Shown here in pieces: positions 37,915 to 50,510 of a stretch of 64,000 bases of DNA. Within the stretch, counting starts at the first letter, position 1. Every line of letters starts with the position of its first letter. Where the stretch lies: assembly GCA_023374025.1 (NCBI GenBank), contig SIJG01000126.1:232606-296605 (forward strand), given 5' to 3'. This DNA is from Heterodera schachtii (lineage: Eukaryota; Nematoda; Chromadorea; Rhabditida; Heteroderidae). The notes under the pieces are model-generated. The model did no database searches, was not told the origin of the DNA, and was given only the letters and a program-made list of their open reading frames with translations. A program made the translations under genes and the position numbers.

Positions 37915-39650
37915 AATGCAAATTTGAAAAAAAACAATATAAATTTTTTTACAAAAAGTTTAAAATTTAAAATAAAAATGCACATAAGCTAGGATATTAA
38001 TGCAAAAATCAAAAGAAAAAATTATTAGAAAGCGCATAATTAATAAAGTATGAAAAAAATTTATTTTTAGATAATACAATTATTAAATCTATTTAAATTG
38101 AAAAAATATAAATGGATCCGCTCTTTCATCTTAAAAACAAAAATAATAGAAAGAAAATTTTGAAATAATAATAATTCATGAAATGCCTAACTAATTTAGG
38201 ATCGACAAACGACCTATTAAATCGTTGTTAAAATCGGCTTAAAATCGGCATCCCCGGAAATTGATAAACGATTATTACAATTAGGACGAGAAACCAGCAC
38301 GCAGGTGCAAGAGTGGAGAGGTATTAAGTAAAAATTAAAAATAAATAAAAAAAAATAAAAAAATAAGAAAGAATTGCTAAAAAGAGATTAATTAAAAAGT
38401 AGAAAAAAAATTCCAAACATCGAAGCCAGATTATGAGATTAAAATGAGAAAAAATGATAAGAGATTTAAAATATAGAAGCACTTCCTCACAAATCTTTTC
38501 TTATATAAATAAATTTAAACAAAAATTATCTTTAATTGGTCAAACTAAAAATATCAACGGTGATATGAATAATTATGCCGACAATTTGAAAATAAATACT
38601 TAAATAAAAATGACAAAAGAGAATCTCGAAAAAATGAAAACTAATCCAAAAATATTTGTATTTCTTTTATTCCTTTAATAATTATAGAGAATATTATTTC
38701 TCTTAAAACAAAATCAAAATATGTTATAAAAACAAAATTGTCATTGGAGAACCTTCGACGACTTATAAATAGCCTAAAAAATAATACAAATAATTAAATT
38801 TATTCAAAAATCTAAATAAATATAACTCAAATCATCAAAATTATATAATTAAATTTGCGGACTTAAAGCGGCAAAAAACCAGAAAAAAACATTATTTCAT
38901 ATAAAATATATAAGACCGGCAATTACAGATTTGCTCTACATTCAGTTCCTCCGTGCATAAAAATATAAACATATAAAATGTATTATTGATTTTTGATTTT
39001 TGCATATTTGTGCTAAATGAAATTTTTAATAATAAACGTAAATATGGATAAATTTATACTTATAACATTCAATGTAAAAAAGATTATATTTTCATACAAA
39101 TTTAAAAAACAGCTTGACAAAACATGCATAAAACTAATTCGAAAAAATTATGAAAAAAATATAATAAATTGATTGGGTTTTGAATAAATACTTTAAAAAT
39201 ATATAAATATTCATAAAAATATTTTGAGTAAATTAACAAAGTTAAATTTGTTATAATTATATATAAAAAATAAGAATATTTTTGAAAAGTTAAAACGAAC
39301 TTTCTCATTTTAAAATTTAATGGAGAAAAAAACCATTATAAATAAAATATTTAAAAAATTAAAAATTTTAAATAAATTGAAAATAAAAAATCTCACCAAC
39401 ATTCATTATTTTTTAAAAATGGCAACTAATCGAGAGAGAATATAATATATACAATTATAGACTTATAGGAATTAAACCAAAAGAGCAAAATTTTTAATAA
39501 ATATTTAAGTTTAATTAAAAATTTTTTATTATAATTAAAAAAATAACGGAATTTTTTGATTATATATTTTTATCTAAATATATCATTAAAGTAAGTAATA
39601 CAAATTAATATGATCATTAAAAGTTATGTGATAATATTGTGATTTTAAAA
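37915..39650. other. A-rich background; island at 38200-38320
   Basis: Island 38196-38320 has repeated aatcggc words (gttgttaaaatcggcttaaaatcggcatcc) and a GC-richer stretch (cagcacgcaggtgcaagagtgg). It is unassigned. The 68-codon frame at 39102-39308 is composition-driven. Confidence 0.55.
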
Positions 39651-39960
39651 TATATTTTGGCGTTTTGTTTTATTTTTGTGTTATTTGCGTTTGTGATTTT
39701 GTGTGATGGTTAGTTGAGTTAGTTTATGCAGTCGTCATTTCCCGACTGATTTGTGTTCGTCTTATTTAATTTGAAAAAAATATGTAAATAAAATTTTTTT
39801 AACATTATTTTTTGATAAAAATCCTCGTAAAGGGTGAAATAGGCACAAATTGCCATAAAAATGACCTAAATAGGCTTAGAAATCACTTTTAGTACTTAAA
39901 AAAAATATATTTTTGACATCTTATTTTTGAAAAAAAACCGATTTTTGGGGTACATTTTCA
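39651..39960. other. GT-rich island, possible transposon remnant
   Basis: A T/G-rich piece (tttgcgtttgtgattttgtgtgatgg-like, 39684-39712) precedes CAGTCG (39730-39735) pairing with CGACTG (39744-39749). Then a section with ataggcac and ataggctta words follows. It breaks the A-rich domain and looks inserted. No family recognised. Confidence 0.4.
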
Positions 39961-40530
39961 AAAATAAAATGAAATCTAATTTATATGATATTTACATTAA
40001 AAATTATTTAAGTCTTCCATTAACTTCATTTAATATAATTAAATATATAAATAAAAAAGATGATTGTTCATCTTTTAATTAGATAAAAAAAGGGAACTTA
40101 AATGATTAAACAAAAAACTAAAAGAATATTGGTCATTTTGACGAAAACCAGAAGCAGTTTATTATGAATCCATCTAATAATTTCAATGAATATAAAAATG
40201 TAAAATATAAAAATGGTCAAAAAATATAGAATTCCAAAAAAAAAGCATAAAAATAGAAAATGAAAACATCAGTTTTTGTGTTAATTGAAAAAATTCACAA
40301 AAAAAATAAGAATGAAAAATTGAATAAGCAAAGAAAAATATTAACACGGAAAATATTAATGGATAATTTATTCTTTTATTTAAAATATCATTAATTAACA
40401 TTTAAATTCTTTGTCATTTTGTTATAAATAAAAATAAATTGCATTTTTATTAATTTTTATTGTAACAAATGATATTAGAAAAATATTCTTTCGTTAACAG
40501 AATTTGATGGAATGAATAAAAATTAATTTT
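39961..40530. other. A-rich background without a gene
   Basis: Filler. The minus-strand frames at 40183-40401 and 40450-40641 are not supported; the second runs through the adjoining inserted element. Confidence 0.6.
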
Positions 40531-40796
40531 TAGGGGTGTATCGCCGTTTTTTCGCCAAAAAAATACTATTTTTTGCCATTTTGGACGACATTTTTCAAAA
40601 ATATGGTAAAATGAGGGTCCGGCGGTGCCGATAAGCGCCACCGGGAAAATTTTTGAGTTTTTTAATGCAATTTTGTTAAGAAATTGCTTAAAATTTCAAA
40701 AAATTTTACTGCAATTTTTATTTTTTTAGGTTTCGGGGGGGGGGGGGGGCTTTAGCCCTCTCAGTCCCCCCCCCCCCGCCCTGTCTACGCCCTTGA
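40531..40796. mobile_element. GC-tract element with GATA-loop hairpin and hAT-like end
   Basis: Contains, in order: CCGGCGGTGCC-GATA-AGCGCCACCGG (40619-40644), an imperfect stem around GATA; a run of 15 G (40735-40749); GGGCTTTAGCCC (40747-40758); and a run of 12 C (40766-40777). It ends so that the minus strand reads TCAAGGGCGTAGACAGGG, like hAT ends of the form CA.GGGCGTAG. The left edge is uncertain (perhaps tagggg-tgta near 40532). The GATA-loop hairpin recurs inside the element at 60267-61006. Confidence 0.45.
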
Positions 40797-43700
40797 TTAC
40801 CAACTAAAAAAATAAACAAAATTTAAATTAAACGGAAATAATAAATAAATATAACCGATAGTCGTAAAAAACCAAAATTAAATAAATTTCTATTATCAAT
40901 TTAATTACTTTAAATATTTTTTGTATGAATTACTCAAAGATCACTTTTTTAAAAATTTGTTATTGGTGGTCTTGGAAAATCCCATTTTTTGGAGAGCATT
41001 TTCAGTTCTCGGTCCTCCATTAATTCATTTATTGGGTATTAGAGGTTTATCTTATGTATTTTTATAGTCATAACTTTGCCTTAGTCAACTCAAACTCCTT
41101 AAATACTTTTGCATGTGATTGGTCTTTTAAAAAAATTTGTGCGAAAACTTATTTTACAGCCTAAGTATACTAATAATTAATTCAATAAAATAATATTATA
41201 TATTTTCTATACAATAATATAACTACAATTATATATAGCAAATCAAAAACAAAAATTTAAAAAGCATTAAGCTATGAATAATACACAATTAAACATATTT
41301 AATTTCTGAATTAATTTAAAAAATAATAAGAATTATTTCATTTTTTCCTACATGTTGTTAAAAATTATTGAAGATATATATAATTAAGCTTATTACAAAA
41401 TTAAAAGAATACGCGAAACTCATTGATTTAGTCATTGTTCACAGATGAGAAAATAAAAATAAAAGTTTTTCAGAATAACTTTTCCCACCAAAGAAAATTT
41501 ATAAAATTGATTAAAAAACATAAATATATAATTATCAATTATAAATGAAATTATTGAAAATTGTCTTTGTTCTGTAAAAGCAGCTATTCAATTAAAGAGA
41601 ATCAGAAAAAGATTTCAAGGAATTATTTAAAAAAATATTTATTTTCACAATTTATAAAATATTTAAGATATTGAAACAACATATACAAATATTTTTATGT
41701 AATCTTAAAAAAATTTTGTTATTGAAAATAAATAAAACAATTCAACAGTATTTTACTTAAAAGTGTAAAGTTTCATTCATTTTAAACATGAAGATTATTA
41801 TTTTTACAATTTAAAATAGATACTATAATATTTAAATTATTTTAATTCACAAAAACAGCACTGACATATTTCTACATCACTAAAAGTGAGGAGAATAAAT
41901 ATTAAATAATATAAAATATTAAAATTAAGTATGAACAATTTTAATTTATTTTAATTCAAAAAATGAACCAAGAAAATAATTTCACTTTCTATAAAAATAA
42001 AAATTAATGAAAAATAAATAAATAAATTCAATGTACCAATTGAAGAAGTAATTAACAACAAACGGAGATTTATTGTAATATATAAATATTTGTACTTTTT
42101 AAATAATTGTAAGTCGAGCAACTAAAATATAATGTAAAAAGGAATTTATTAAGTATGGAAAACAATAAGATATTGCAACAACATATACAAATATTTTTTA
42201 ATTAATTTCACTTATTTCAAATTTAAATATATTAACGAAAACATAAAATGTGTAATTAATAATGATGGTACGACACCACGAAAAAAAATAAATATAATTT
42301 ATATAATCTTTGAACATTTCTAATTAATGCAAAAAACTTTAAAATTATTTGTAAAAATTCGAACCAATTTGAATTGAAATGTAAAAGTACATAAACCTAA
42401 AATCTGATTTTCAAAAAAAAAAAGTATATTAATCAAATCATATACAAATTAAATCTTGTATTTTCCTATATAATTATAATGTTTATCCTCTTTTTGTAAC
42501 TTAATATTATATAATGAATAATATTTGATATAGTCAGTATTTAAATAAAAACGAATTAAGAAATAAAATAAAAACTCATCAGGAAATATCTAAAATTATA
42601 AACAAATTTATTAAATTAAAATACATATTTTTATTCAATCATCAAATGAGCGCAAAAAAGGAGCCATTAATTCTTATCACAACCAACCGTTCATAAATTT
42701 ATTAGAAAGACAAATATTAAAACAAAAATTTTCTTATAAATTTAATTGAAATAAATATTTAAAATTTAAATATGAATTTTTAAATAGGAAAATTAAAAAA
42801 ATATTTTACAATGATTTTACAAAGCAACCAAAAATATTAATTTTATTAAATTTTTGCAAATAATTATTAGAATCAGATACATAAATTAAAACTTTATTTA
42901 TTTAATACAAAACTGCTACGAAGATTATTGCATAAAAATTAAACAAAATTTTTTAATATAAATCGTTGATTGTCTTTTATTAATTTGAAAATAAAATGAA
43001 TATTAAATTGGAATTGGATATATAAATAAATTGTACAATATATAATGTGGGTTATAATTTGTGTCACAATACCGAAATACTTGTCACGTTTAAACCCTGC
43101 GTATTAAAAATGCAACTTAAAAAAATAAAAAATAATTCGATTAGTAATTGATGAATTAATAAAAGAACAAAAAGAGAACATTGAAATGAATTAAAACATA
43201 ATTTTAAAAAAATTAAAATTGTGTTGGCACGTTTCCTAAAATTTAAAAAAAAAAAGAAAACTAAAATTTATGCAAAATGCAATAGAAAATTAAACATTCA
43301 TTCATAATAAAGTCCAAAATTTTAAAGCTAAATGAACAAAAATTAAAATTAAATAAAGAAAACGATTTATTCTATTGATTTAATACTTTCAAATTCAAAA
43401 ATTTTTAGGAAACTTTCTATATTCGAAAATAATTAATATTCAAGTCAGTGTCGAGACCCTAGCAATATCATCTCAATCAACGAGTAATAATAAAGAATTA
43501 TTGGCAAGAAGTTAATTACTGAAGAATATTAAAATTTTATAATAATTTATATTGATTAAAAGAAATGAAAAAACATAATCAATTAAGAAGATTCATAAAA
43601 TAAAAGAAAAATAAATAAACTTACATTTCAATTTATTCATTTGTACATAAAAAAACCAAATATTATTAAAATGACTAAACATTAATGAAAAATTTATTAA

Positions 43701-44030
43701 AGTATTTTACAGAATAATTACTTGAATAACAAAGAAAAATTTTTTTTTATAATTATTGCAAAATATAATAGGTAAGCCGCTCGTGGAGCCGCATCGAAGA
43801 GATATCATTCCATTAGCTATTTTAAAATTAAAATAATACCATCACTCTAAAATTAATTGACTATAATAATAATATTTAACCATAATGCTTATAATTTTCA
43901 TGATTTTACGAATGAAGAGAGAATTTATTAAAATATGTATTAAACTAAGTTGTTAATTTTCAGCTTATTAAATAATTATCAACATTGATAATCGATCTTA
44001 ATTTGTTATTCTCAAATACATACAGCAAGC
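40797..44030. other. A-rich domain without a gene; old element at about 40950-41160
   Basis: The part 40960-41150 (tcggtcctcc, then tagtcataactttgcc) is more complex and looks like another decayed transposon. The rest is A-rich filler. A patch at 43770-43800 (taagccgctcgtggagccgcatcg) is unassigned. Confidence 0.6.
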
Positions 44031-44290
44031 TTTTGCCATGGGACCGGTAATTTTTTGAAAACTTGGGACCTGAACATGCCGGTTCTTTATAAGCCTAGAC
44101 CGGTCCCTGATTTTCATTCTGACCACCAGGATTTTTCGCCTAAAAACGAGAAAATTTAAATAAAATTTCATTTAAAATCTGTTTTTCCCCGATGATGGCT
44201 GCTTCATATAGAAAGTGGTCATTTGACCAGGTCATTTGGCAATGGTTATTTGACCCGGTCATAACTCCCCAAACATTAGAAAAATGGCAG
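44031..44290. mobile_element. Inserted GC-richer element with GACCGGT inverted words
   Basis: GGGACCGGT (44040-44048) is exactly mirrored by ACCGGTCCC (44099-44107). Further right, GGTCATTTGACC (44217-44228), aggtcatttggc, GGTTATTTGACC (44244-44255) and ggtcataac form a short palindromic tandem. Base composition contrasts strongly with the flanks. No family recognised; it has the look of a miniature element or a transposon end with iterated sites. Confidence 0.5.
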
Positions 44291-45384
44291 CAAAAAATGG
44301 TTGTAATTTCTGTAGTAATTAAAAAAGAAAAATAAATTTTAAAGCATTTAAGTGCATGATTAATAAGTGGACTTTTGATTTAGTTAATAGAGAAACAAAA
44401 AAAATTCAAAAATGCCAATTTCATTACTTTTACATTTATTAAAAAAATAATTAAAAGAATTTGCAACTTATTACAAATGCTTTGTTTAATAAGCAAAACA
44501 ATATAATTCTTTTGTAAGTAAGAGAACTTATTTTTGATGCCTACAAATTAAAATGTCATAATGAAAACTTAAAAACTAATCAAATTATAAAAAAACATAT
44601 AAGTTGTTAAATGAGGATAATAAAAAATTTATTTTATGAACTTTCCAGAAAACAAATAATAAATTGTAAAATAATATTGGTATATAAATAATATTTAATT
44701 TAATTAAATAAAGAAATTAATTTTTTAAAATAAATTTGACTAAATATAATTTATTTTTAATGCTTTGAATAATCATTTTTCTGATTTAGAGCATATTATC
44801 ATGACGATCTGTCCTGTCTACCCTTGAACGAATATTTCCTCATTAATTGAATTTTTTTTATTTAAATTATATTCTTTTGTGCATTAAATAATTTAATAGT
44901 AATTTTATTAATTGCATATACCGATTTTTAATATTTATTTATATATATTTTTAATCATTTTTATCAGTTTATTTATTAGAAAATATTGTTAGTAATTAAT
45001 GTTTTTTTTTATTATTTTTTTATTTCTTTACAAAATTTTAATCGTCGTTACTTTATGTATTCTTTTGGGCCGTTGACGTAATTAAATCTTTTAGAGTCAT
45101 TTTATATTTTTTTTCTTTTAATTTGCTTTTATTGTGTAATATTTGATGTGTAAAAGTTTGTTTTTTCACTTTTTAATTCATAATTATAAACATTTATTTT
45201 ATAACTCCTTTATAATTATAAAAACTAATTCTTTCATTCTTAAATGCTTTTTACATTGCCTCATTAGTTTTATTCTTTCATTTTTTACATTTTTATATTT
45301 CTATTTTAAAGTTATTTAATTATTTTCTTTTTTATAAGAAACTATAAATAAATATTAAATAATTAATAAATAATATAATATCTC
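44291..45384. other. A-rich to T-rich switch near 44.75 kb; no gene
   Basis: Filler. The strand asymmetry flips between about 44640 and 44830. Confidence 0.65.
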
Positions 45385-45480
45385 AACTAGCGGGTGCGTG
45401 AGTGAGCCATTCTCAATAATCAATTTCTCCTTTTGGTTTTGCAAAGCATCACACTGAACGGAAATATGTGAGTTTATATG
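45385..45480 (-). mobile_element. Possible Helitron 3' end, second copy
   Basis: The minus strand ends tcacgcacccgctagtt at 45385, identical over 17 bases to 13623-13639. On the minus strand, gttcagtgt lies upstream in both. The body would extend to the right; how far is unclear. A GC-richer patch at 46368-46400 (gcggtggctcgctcaactc) may belong to it. Confidence 0.4.
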
Positions 45481-47330
45481 TACAATTTAATAGAAGGTAG
45501 GCTCATTAAATAAATAATTTTTTACATTGTTTATATTTTTTAATTATTAAATTATTTATATTTTAATAATCCTACTTTGGTTTTTAAATCGTTCATATGA
45601 TTTCCAATTCATGTTTATTTTGTTTGTTCGCCTTAGTTTGGAGTCAGCAGAAATAATGTTTAATTTTCAATGAATTTTTGTTTTGTTCAAATATGACCTT
45701 TTTATATAAATCAAAGTTTTGTTTAAATTTAAAATTTAAATTCTTATTTTGTTAGGTTTTAATTTATAATTATGAATTATAAAATTGTTTTGTTGGCAGT
45801 TATTTTAATATAACATGATAACATTTTATTTGGACATTTATTTTTATTTTATTTAAAAGCACTGCAATTTTTATTTCATTCTGAGTTTATAAATTGTTCA
45901 TAAATTTTATCTTTTTAATTTACATGTTAAAATATTTTTTTAATAACTATTTTTTAATTTAGCATCTTTTAATGTAGTAATGCCAGTTTTATTTTTTTTT
46001 TATTATTTTATTTTAAAAAATAATTTGACTTCTAATATAGATTTTTTTGCCGCTTTTCATTATTTCCAATAAATTTAACCCTTCCAATCGAAATTAAAAG
46101 AATAATTTTATTAAATGTTATTAAAAATTTTTTCAGAATTGCATTACAATATGTGAAGCAAATGATAATGTGGAAAAATTTTGTAGATTTTTCTATAATG
46201 CAAGCCGAAAATAGGAGCGAAAAATAATCTGGGTTTTATTATAAATTAAAAAAAAAATTCATAATAATTTTATGCATAATACCTTTTTTTTAAAAATTGT
46301 CATAATTTCTAGAAAGAGATGTAATGTAATTTTTAAGGGTGTATTTTATAAAACTGAAAACCAAAAAAGCGGTGGCTCGCTCAACTCTGTACATGTATTA
46401 ATTTATGTTTGTATTTTTTTTTAATAAATTATTTTTTATATTATTAATTGAATACTTAATTTTCATTAGAATTTTTTTTCCAAAGATTTATTTATAGTTT
46501 GGAAAACTTTCGCGTTATATTATATATTTTTATATGCTTTTTTTTCTATAGATTATGCAACGTGTTAGTCATTCATTATTCATTATTAAAAAATATTCAA
46601 ATTGTTTTCTAAGACTAAATATTATTAGATTATTTTAATTTTGAATCTTTAAAGTATTAATATTAGAATTATTGAATAAAGTTTATTTATCTATTTTTTT
46701 CTCGGAATGTATGCATTACAAGTTTCTAATGTTCTCGTCCTCCGAATTTTTTAATTCATTTATTTTTTTTCTCTTAATCTTAAAAAATTTCATCGGTTTT
46801 ATGATGTCTTTTTCATTTTTGTTATATTGTTTTACTTTTAAACAAATAAAATTGAAAACATTGTCGTTAATTAAATTATATGGTAGAAAAAAAACATAAC
46901 CAAAGTTAAGAAATAAATTAATGTTGGTTGTATGAAATAAATGGTATTTTTTTAAATTAATTACTTATAAAACTGTATTTAAAAACATATAATTATATTA
47001 AATTTTTCGCAGAAGAAAAAATGGAAACAAAAGTCGTTAGCAAAGTTCAAAGTCAACTATGTTAGCACACTCTTAATATTTACCTATCGAATAAATAATG
47101 ATAAATTATGAATCTTTATATAATTTTTTTCTGTAAACTTTTTTCATTTGTTATTTAAATATCAAAATTACAAAAACTATAAGTATTTTATTAAACCTAA
47201 AGAGAGTTTTTCAAGACTTATTTAATTATTTTATTTAAAATTTTTGAGTATTTTGTATTTATTTTATTATCATTTAAATTATTTTCGTTTTTGTTAATTA
47301 ATGAATGTTTTGTTGTCGAGCTGATAACCG
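45481..47330. other. T-rich background without a gene
   Basis: Filler. The 75-codon frame at 46672-46899 is F/L/S-rich because of T-richness; not supported as a gene. Confidence 0.6.
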
Positions 47331-47433
47331 ATGAAAATTTAGAAGAAATTAACGAAAATTAACAATTTTTGTGAAAATCTATCAAAAAATCTCCCATAAT
47401 TAATTTTTACATATTTAATATTTGAATCAGTCG

Positions 47434-47588
47434 CTGATCACGAATCTGACATGTATGTTGACTAATTTCTGATCCTTAACCCGAACTCGAACAAAATCGA
47501 AATTTTGAGTTTTCGAATTATGATTTTTTGTTTAAATTTAGATTAGTAAATCGAAATTGGTCAAAATAATTGATAGATTCGTGATCAG
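47434..47588. mobile_element. 155-bp foldback element, ends CTGATCACGAATCT
   Basis: CTGATCACGAATCT (47434-47447) is exactly mirrored at 47575-47588. The similarity goes on inward for about 35 bases (ttgac-aatttc blocks) with mismatches. The short loop holds cgaactcgaac and a cgaaattttgag stretch. It fits a miniature inverted-repeat element or a foldback made by two inverted copies. Confidence 0.65.
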
Positions 47589-47779
47589 GAACTAAATTTT
47601 CCTTGTTTATATTAAATATTATTTTTTTTCTTGTTTTCAGCCGATCTTGCATTGGTTCCATATTTTTTTATTTTGATTTTTTTCTTTTTATTTAATTAAT
47701 TTTTACCTGAATAAAATAAATATAAATTCAAAACTTGCGTCAGTTAAGATAGAGAAAATCGACTATTGAATAATTTAAT
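47589..47779. other. T-rich background without a gene
   Basis: Short filler piece; nothing recognised. Confidence 0.6.
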
Positions 47780-48010
47780 TGCTGATGACTAGTGAAGGAT
47801 TTTAAGTTTTTAACTATTTTTTCTGCGGCTTTATTTCGACGAGAAATGCACGAAAAACACATTTTTAGTTCATTGTTTTAACGCCATTATTCATCATTAG
47901 AAATCACTATTTTGGAGCTTTGCCACTATTTTGGAAGTTGGCCACTAAAATACTTTTTTACAACAATTTTGGCGTTTCGTCACTATTTTTGCCACTGTTT
48001 CGCGATTTTT
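47780..48010. mobile_element. Transposon remnant sharing a block with 55.87 kb
   Basis: TTTTCTGCGGCTTTATTTCG and following gacgagaaa (47818-47846) match tctggggctttattccgataagaaa at 55871-55895 with a few differences. Next to it, four ccactattttgg-type words repeat (47900-48000: tcactattttggag, gccactattttgg, ggccacta, gtcactatttttgcc). Looks like an element with short iterated words; class unknown. Confidence 0.4.
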
Positions 48011-49494
48011 TAAATTTGTATAGGAAAATTCACTAATTTTCTTTAAATATACCAAACAAAATCCATATTTTAAAGGAAATATCTAACCAAAATGGCTAAA
48101 ATTCAATTAAAAACATAAAAATACGGTCTTTATAAATCACGACAATATTACGAAAAAAACAGAATAAATATAAAAAATAGAAAACATTCTTTATCTTCAT
48201 CATTAATTGTTTGTTGACAAATATTAACATAATTAATTCGTTATGACAAACGATAAATACCAAAAATTACTTACTTAATAATAAAGACATATAATATTAA
48301 AAAATATAAAATTTATAGAGATAAATAATTTATTTAAATTTAATATGAAAGCATTTTCGATTAATTCATCTCCAAAAAAGAATTATGTTTAAACAATAAT
48401 TTTTAAAATCTTTTGATAAAATCGAAAACCCAATTTACGGTAAAAAATATTCAAATTGTGTTTTTTTTAATTAACATCATAATAATAAAAATCAACAAAA
48501 TCATTTAATAAATGGAGTTATAAAATATATTTATTTAAATTCATATCATGATAAAAAATTGAAAAATTTTAATTATTCTAAAAAAATTAATAAAAAAAAA
48601 ATATTATTCATTCATCAGGGTCAAAACACATTTAAATAAATTTAAAATCATCTAATAATTAAATAATTATTTAAAAAATAATATTTTAAAATCGTTTTAT
48701 TACGTCGTTACAAAACAGTAAGAGAAACACTAGATTTTATTATAATTATTATTTTAAAATTACTTTGAATAATAATGATAGAAAAATGATTTAAAAACAA
48801 TATTACGATTTTCAAATAAAATATATTCGTTGCGATTTTGCATTAATTAGATTAACCAAATAAAATTGTATACTTTATATATGATGAGAATTATAAAAAT
48901 ATATATTTAAAATAAGTGCTATAAATGAATATGCTCATTATTAGTTAATTAAAATTATTAATGATTAAAAAACTAATTTACGAAATTTAATATTAGTTAT
49001 AATGCCCTTAACAAAGAAACTATCACTTTACACAATTATTTACAACGAAAATAGGACAAAGTTATGTGCAGAAAATGATTAAATAATTAATAGAAAACTA
49101 AGATTAAGTAAAATTTTAAATTAGAAAATACAATAGAAGGAATAATGTTTATAAAGTTGTATGCCGAAGTCCCTGCTTTAACTGAAAACTATTAACTATA
49201 TAAAATAATATCAAAATGTTTACTGAGTTTATTTAAACAAAATTTATAAAAAATAATAAGCGTAATAATTAGCAAATATTTTGTGTAAATATTTTTAAAA
49301 TTATGCATAAGCCGTAAAAGATATAAGCAATGAATTATTTGGAAGTCAAGTTGCATATTCTAAAAAATTATCTTTTAATAAATACAATAATAAAATAAAG
49401 GTATAAATGTGAGTAATAATTATTGTCTTTAAATGTTTATATTAAAATGACGGAATATTAATTTTAAAAGAAAACTGAAAATGTGCCTCACGAT
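48011..49494. other. A-rich background without a gene
   Basis: Filler, strongly A-rich from about 48.06 kb. Confidence 0.65.
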
Positions 49495-49850
49495 TTTTAA
49501 TATTTTGGAATTGTAGCAAAACTTGAACCAGTACTTAGCGAGACCATAAAAGCAGAGACCGGTACAAAACCAGGGTTTTAAACATTTTAATTATATTATA
49601 ATGAAAAATAATTAAAGGTTGGTTAAATTGTCGATTAGACATCTCTTGTGAGTGAATGATATTATACCATCTGTATATCAAAGTTCCTACATAACTGTAA
49701 AAAAATTTAAAAAAACAATTTAACACATGCACGAAATAGTATAATACAATTTTTGAATTAAATAAACAAATTATTATTAAAGAGGGAGAGATTGGAAATT
49801 GAAGCGATTCTGTAGTGGGCGGCCATAATTCTAACAATTAAAAATTAATT
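49495..49850. other. Unassigned island with a 100-codon minus-strand frame
   Basis: The edges are more complex than the background: cgagaccataaaag and gagaccggtac at 49539-49565, gggagagattgg and gtgggcggcc at 49782-49825. The minus strand has the longest non-tandem frame of this region (49535-49837, 100 codons, hydrophobic middle). I recognise no domain, and there is no supporting start context, splice site or homologous copy. It may be the body of an old element. Confidence 0.3.
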
Positions 49851-50279
49851 TATTGAGTTATTAGCGAAAATAATAAAATATATAAATTATTTTTGCCTAA
49901 GATCTGCCTATAATTGTCTTAGCAATGATCTTTCCCTTAAAAATTATATATAAAACATAAAAAATGTTCAAAATTTAAAGTTTATAAATCGAAAACAATT
50001 TTTTTTTAATTTCCAATAAATTATTTATTTTTTCATTTCGCTAATGACTAAAAGAAATTCGAAACAAAAATATAAAATACAAATATAAATATTAAACATG
50101 AAATCAAAAGTTGATTTAAAATAATTAAATAAAACATTAAAGCGATGCTAGAACGAAGTGACAAAAGTAGAAATGTTCGTAATAATTAAATTTCATTATT
50201 ATTTTTATTAAATTTGCTAAATAATTAATCATAACTTAGCTTAAACTTAGTCAAATTAATGAAATTTAGTATTTATCGA
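49851..50279. other. A-rich background; dispersed 26-bp motif at 50154-50175
   Basis: Holds the third, diverged copy of the CGAAGTGTCAAAAGTAT motif found in tandem at 14507-14558. Otherwise filler. Confidence 0.6.
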
Positions 50280-50510
50280 CAGGTCCAAGTATCCTCTACT
50301 TTTTGTGTAATTTTTAAAAAATTAGTAAAAATTCATAAAAAGATGTAAGCAAAAAAATTCGAGAATTTTTTTCAAAAAAGTACCTCTGAGAATCAAGCAG
50401 AAGTTTTAAAAAAATTCAGTGATTCTATCATTTTTCTCAACTTTGAATTTCGAACATTTTTATGTATCCATTAAGTTTGTATATTTTGCAAAATTGGGAA
50501 TTTTACTAAT
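50280..50510. mobile_element. Possible decayed transposon
   Basis: More complex A/T text (gtccaagtatcctctac... agtacctctgagaatcaagcag) without low-complexity runs, lying at a switch from A-rich to T-rich. It has the style of the Tc1-like remnants elsewhere in the window but no shared diagnostic word. Confidence 0.25.

Noticed and set aside
46672..46899. 75-codon frame rich in F and L
   Set aside because: Typical chance frame in a T-rich block.
49535..49837. 100-codon minus-strand frame as a membrane protein gene
   Set aside because: Hydrophobicity follows from T-rich codons; no domain, copy or splice support. Kept only as an unassigned island.
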